Source: Raffaelea ambrosiae (lineage: Eukaryota > Ascomycota > Sordariomycetes > Ophiostomatales > Ophiostomataceae). From it: DNA of 64,000 nt. Below are positions 60,844-64,000 of the stretch, in pieces (position 1 is the stretch's first letter; each line of letters begins with the position of its first letter). A program made the position numbers and the translations under genes. Under the pieces are notes generated by a model. It worked only from the letters and a program-made list of their open reading frames with translations. It was not told where the DNA came from and did not search any database. The DNA lies in assembly GCA_002778195.1 (NCBI GenBank), contig PCDI01000011.1, forward strand, positions 178,362-242,361, written 5' to 3'.

Positions 60844-61070
60844 AGGTTTAGCTAAATCTTGTCTCCCTGGTCGTCGCCTCATTATACTGGATACCAGAAC
60901 TTCGTGCAAGTGATAGTCGCACCAAATTCAACGTTTGTGTTCATGTGTGTCCATAAATACTTGTGGACCATTGTCACAGTACTTGCGGGAGCATTACGAG
61001 TAAACATGGGTAGGCACAGTTGGAAAATATGAGCTATCGAGCGTAGACGATTTTCTCTTTGCATAGCATC

Positions 61071-61118
61071 AGAAACTTGCTGAGAACCTTGCTGAGAACC
61101 TTGCTGAAAACCTTTTGC
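61071..61118. repeat. 12-bp tandem repeat TTGCTGAGAACC
   Basis: Four units; the last is diverged (TTGCTGAAAACC then TTTTGCTCAG). Confidence 0.9.
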
Positions 61119-62521
61119 TCAGCATACCGTAGCATCGGTAGCACAAGCCAGTAGAAAAACCCATCCATGGAGAGAGATCAATGCGTACATCAAAAGATGC
61201 CATTCGTCGACGACAACACTGGCGCTGACCGTGCCGACACTGTACTATCTTGATTTCCTGCCTGGAAGACATCTTCGACCAGCCCTGTGTTTTTGTATTT
61301 TTGCTATTCGGGGGAATAAAGGGGGCTGACTTTGTTGACGTTGTCGTAACCACCTGTCAGCACAGCATCCATCCATCCCATGCAACGCTGCAGAAGCAAC
61401 TTGACGAGAGCGAAATGACTTGGGAGACAAGGCCAAAAGAAAAAAAAAAACAATGAAGAAAGACTTCACAGATATCCTACCGAAATAAAAAGGCTTGTAC
61501 AGGGAGAGACAACTGCCGGGCCCCATCACAAGCGTGAGATGAGCTTTGATGCCGATTCTGAAGCATAGTGTGAGGAGAAGAAGAGGAGAAGAAGAAAAAT
61601 ACAGACACGGAGAACTCCAGGTCGCTTGCAACCATCCATCCATGTACGTGAGCCAAGATATCCACGCGTTCAAGTCTCTTGGGGAAGGAGAGGTATGGCT
61701 TGGGAATTGCCCTTTTGTTCTTGCCGTTTTTTTTTTGTGAGGGGGGGGGGTCTTTCTTTCTTTCTTCTTTTGGAATCCCATCCTCATCACCATGCATATG
61801 CAGAACGAGCTTGGACAATGTTCACGGTGGCGCATCCGAAACGAACTGCACGGGGACGCAAGCGGAGAAGAAGAGGGAGCGAGCGCACGTTAGGGCTGTG
61901 CGGGTTCCCCGCGCTCAACCAGGTTGAGCCTGAACAAAAAGCAAAAAGACAAAAAGTCGAGCGAGGCTCGAGAAGAAGGGGGAACAAGCTGTCTGCGAAA
62001 CTGGCGAGAACTGGTTGCGGGCATCGTTCTTGACTAGAACACGGACCCTCCCACTTTTGTTGTCACCGGGTCCGAGGCAATGGTGGGAGTTCAGTTTTCC
62101 TCTCTTGTGTATCCTTTTCTTTCTGTCTGCTGTGTCGTTGCCCAAGAATAGCAGTCTATCAAAAGACCCTCCTCCCAATATTCCAAGAACGCATGTCTCA
62201 TATACTTTGTGTGTGCTGAGGACAAAAAAAAACATCTATGCCTTCTTTTGAAGAAAAAAAGAAAAAGAAAAAGAAACCCGTAAAACCGTAAAATAAGAGA
62301 AAGCGCAAGACACAGTACAAATATACGTAAACGAAAAAAAAATACACATAAAAGCTTCCAGACATATCTAAATAGAGAAATAACGCCCAAGTCGTAACAA
62401 ATTTTGTTGTGTACCGCCCAAAATAAACCACACACACAAATATATGCAAGTGACAAAAAAAGAAATCCAAAAAAACCATCAAGGGGAAGAAACGGTCGAG
62501 ACAAGAACCAATCCGTCTTCT

Positions 62522-64000
62522 TCACCGCCGCCTCCGCCGCCGCAGCTCAATCCAGTGCTCCCCGTCAAGTTCGTCCTCGTTTGACGGCGTTTGTTGTTGT
62601 TGTTGCTGCTGCTGCTGTTTCTGCTGCGGCTGGGCGGCAGCCTCGTCAAATGACTTCTCAATGCCGTTGTTGCCCAGCAAAAAGTCGGCAAAGTACTTGA
62701 CAGCGCTAAACATCTCCTCGCCCGTTGGCACAATCTCTGAGCTCGGCAGCAGGAAACCGTAGCTGCCCGTGTCGCGGAGCTTGATCTGGTAGCTGTACTT
62801 GGCCTTGAGTTCGTGGAAGAAATAGTCAATGGCGGAGCCGCCGCCAGACTCGATGCGGACCGTCGATGTTCTGGATGGTGGAACATCCTTCTTGGACGGA
62901 TGGGCATCCTTCTTTTCGTCCGCCTCCTTGTCCTCCTTGTCCTCCTTGTCCTTCTCCTCACCCCCCTCCTCGGAACGGGTACCGTAGTGGTCGCGGTAGC
63001 CCATGACACCCTCGCACGCCGACGAAATGCTGTACATCTCGCCCGTCGTCAAGCGGATGGCCTTGGCGATGCCGGCCGCCAGCTCCTCCAGGTTCTCCAG
63101 GTTGGGCGGGTCCGCCGCGCACGAGTACGAGAAGGGAAACATGATCTGCTGCGAGTACGAGTGCAGGTCCAGGTAGCCGACAAACTCGACGCCGTTCTGC
63201 TCCGTCTCGTTGCGGGCCCACGCCGACAGCGCGCGTGCCTCGATCGCCTGGAACGCCGTCTCGCCGCCGTACGTCTCCGAGCACGGCTCGACGCGCGCGT
63301 TGCTGTCCCACTCGAAGCCAAACGCGTGGTCCAGATCCAGCCCGCGGCAGTACCGGAAGTTGGTGCCCTGCCGCGTCTTGCGCCACAGCCGGTCGGTGTG
63401 CCAGGTGTACTCGTAGCCGTCCGGGTTGACCACGGGCACAAAGACCAGGTCGAAGTGGTCCAGCAGCTTCGTGATCATGCGCGTCTTGCCATAGCCCGCA
63501 ATCAGCGACCAGGCCACGTAGTTGACCGTGCTCGTCGAGATCCATTCGCGCGCGTGCAAGCCTCCCGTGATCAAGATCGTCTTCTTCCGCTCCGGCTGGA
63601 CCGGACCGGGCTCGGGGAACCCGCCCGGGGGCGGTGCCACAGGGAGAGACGAAGACGGCTTGCGCTTGTTTCCTTTGTTCTTGCTCTTTTTTTCCTTCTT
63701 GCTGGTATGCTGCTGGTTGTTCTTTGACCTTTTGCTCTTCTTTAGCTCGTCCACCTCGTCATCGCCAAGAAACTCGGCCAGATCCTCGAGCTCCTCGAGC
63801 TCCTCGTCGTCAAAGTCGCCGTCGTCCTGGGACGCGCCCACCCGCAGGCCGACAATCTCGCGGCCCTCGGCAGACTGGCCGACGCTGATCATGTTCACAA
63901 ACGGAAACATGACGTCCAGGAGCTTCATCCACTGCACAATGACGGGCAGCGGCTGGTAGTCTTGGAAGAAGATGTTGTCGGTGCCGCCGCTGAGGACCGC
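62522..64000 (-). CDS. ECM14: Ecm14-type metallocarboxypeptidase-like protein, C-terminal part (runs off the window)
   Basis: The reading frame is open from the window edge to the stop at 62522, 493 codons; the N-terminal pro-region lies outside. It shows the M14 carboxypeptidase fold: GREIVGLRVG, then KKTILITGGLHAREWIS (zinc-ligand His and Glu in HARE), VVNPDGYEYTW, the substrate-binding Arg/Asn region, and LDLHSYSQQIMFPFSY (third zinc ligand His). It then has KLRDTGSYGFLLPSSEIVPT. In active enzymes the catalytic Glu lies two residues before RDTG. Here that position is Lys (codon 62780-62782 on plus as CTT), as I recall for Ecm14 pseudo-enzymes. Long charged insertions, a KED-rich one near 62905-62960 and a Lys-rich one near 63650-63740, and a Gln run near 62595-62630 are lineage additions. 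Ecm14 is a secretory/vacuolar pathway protein of unclear cell-wall role. Confidence 0.92.
   Translation of the reverse strand, partial: AVLSGGTDNIFFQDYQPLPVIVQWMKLLDVMFPFVNMISVGQSAEGREIVGLRVGASQDDGDFDDEELEELEDLAEFLGDDEVDELKKSKRSKNNQQHTSKKEKKSKNKGNKRKPSSSLPVAPPPGGFPEPGPVQPERKKTILITGGLHAREWISTSTVNYVAWSLIAGYGKTRMITKLLDHFDLVFVPVVNPDGYEYTWHTDRLWRKTRQGTNFRYCRGLDLDHAFGFEWDSNARVEPCSETYGGETAFQAIEARALSAWARNETEQNGVEFVGYLDLHSYSQQIMFPFSYSCAADPPNLENLEELAAGIAKAIRLTTGEMYSISSACEGVMGYRDHYGTRSEEGGEEKDKEDKEDKEADEKKDAHPSKKDVPPSRTSTVRIESGGGSAIDYFFHELKAKYSYQIKLRDTGSYGFLLPSSEIVPTGEEMFSAVKYFADFLLGNNGIEKSFDEAAAQPQQKQQQQQQQQQTPSNEDELDGEHWIELRRRRRR

Larger units (their letters stand above)
54085..62521. other. 8.4-kb gene-poor block upstream of the GPCR gene
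   Basis: Frames on both strands were inspected. None has a recognised domain. The best candidate (60259-60843, plus) is listed separately. It contains tandem repeats at 55521-55556, 59714-59763 and 61071-61118, G-runs at 58381-58389 and 61741-61750, and many of the recurrent words (56827-56844, 57729, 58553, 58588, 58767, 59229-59242, 59391). The last kilobase (61500-62521) is A-rich 3' flank of the carboxypeptidase-like gene. Confidence 0.6.

Noticed and set aside
62813..63727. A plus-strand frame of 304 codons across the carboxypeptidase-like gene
   Set aside because: Antisense shadow of a strongly recognisable M14 domain.
1..64000. CRISPR array, operon, riboswitch or bacterial-type terminator
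   Set aside because: The sequence is eukaryotic. The tandem repeats seen are short simple repeats without spacers of constant length.

Overview
The window looks like nuclear DNA of a filamentous ascomycete (Pezizomycotina, most likely a Sordariomycete). Nearly every gene has short introns with GTRNGT donors and CTRAY-type branch sites close to the acceptor. The gene set fits this group: a DUF6590 protein, an AzgA-type purine permease, a cAMP-receptor-like GPCR, Hrd1 and an Ecm14 pseudo-carboxypeptidase. I read gene models by eye from splice signals and frame continuity. Most models close exactly in phase.

Layout. 0.46-2.8 kb (+): DUF6590 protein in nine exons. 4.2-5.4 kb (-): ribosomal protein uL22/L17, with a 494-nt intron directly after the ATG. 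6.4-7.8 kb (-): fibrillarin. 9.1-10.3 kb (-): Efm7/Nnt1-type methyltransferase. 11.3-13.2 kb (-): C2H2 zinc-finger regulator. 13.2-34.0 kb: 20.8 kb without a convincing gene, lying upstream of that regulator. 34.0-35.1 kb (-): CMD/AhpD-fold protein, divergent from the HRD1 ubiquitin ligase (36.0-39.2 kb, +). 39.9-41.3 kb (-): UCH37-like deubiquitinase with a 14-nt microexon. 42.0-44.4 kb (-): AzgA-like purine transporter. 45.5-46.1 kb (-): possible arrestin-like fragment. 47.7-49.8 kb (+): methyltransferase-like protein. 52.0-54.1 kb (-): cAMP-receptor-like GPCR. 54.1-62.5 kb: second gene-poor block, upstream of the GPCR. 62.5-64.0 kb (-): C-terminal part of Ecm14, running off the window.

How they relate. 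Two nucleolar/ribosome genes (uL22 and fibrillarin) and a translation-factor methyltransferase candidate sit together. Hrd1 and a UCH37-type deubiquitinase are convergent neighbours, both in ubiquitin biology. I see no biosynthetic cluster, intact transposon, tRNA, rRNA or CRISPR.

The most unusual feature is in the non-coding DNA. A few short words (TACTCGT/ACGAGTA, TACTATG/CATAGTA, GTAAGATA/TATCTTAC) recur far more often than chance suggests. They often form perfect palindromes and are concentrated in the two long gene-poor blocks, each of which lies upstream of a regulatory gene. Whether they are remnants of a small mobile element or a dispersed binding-site system cannot be decided from this sequence alone.
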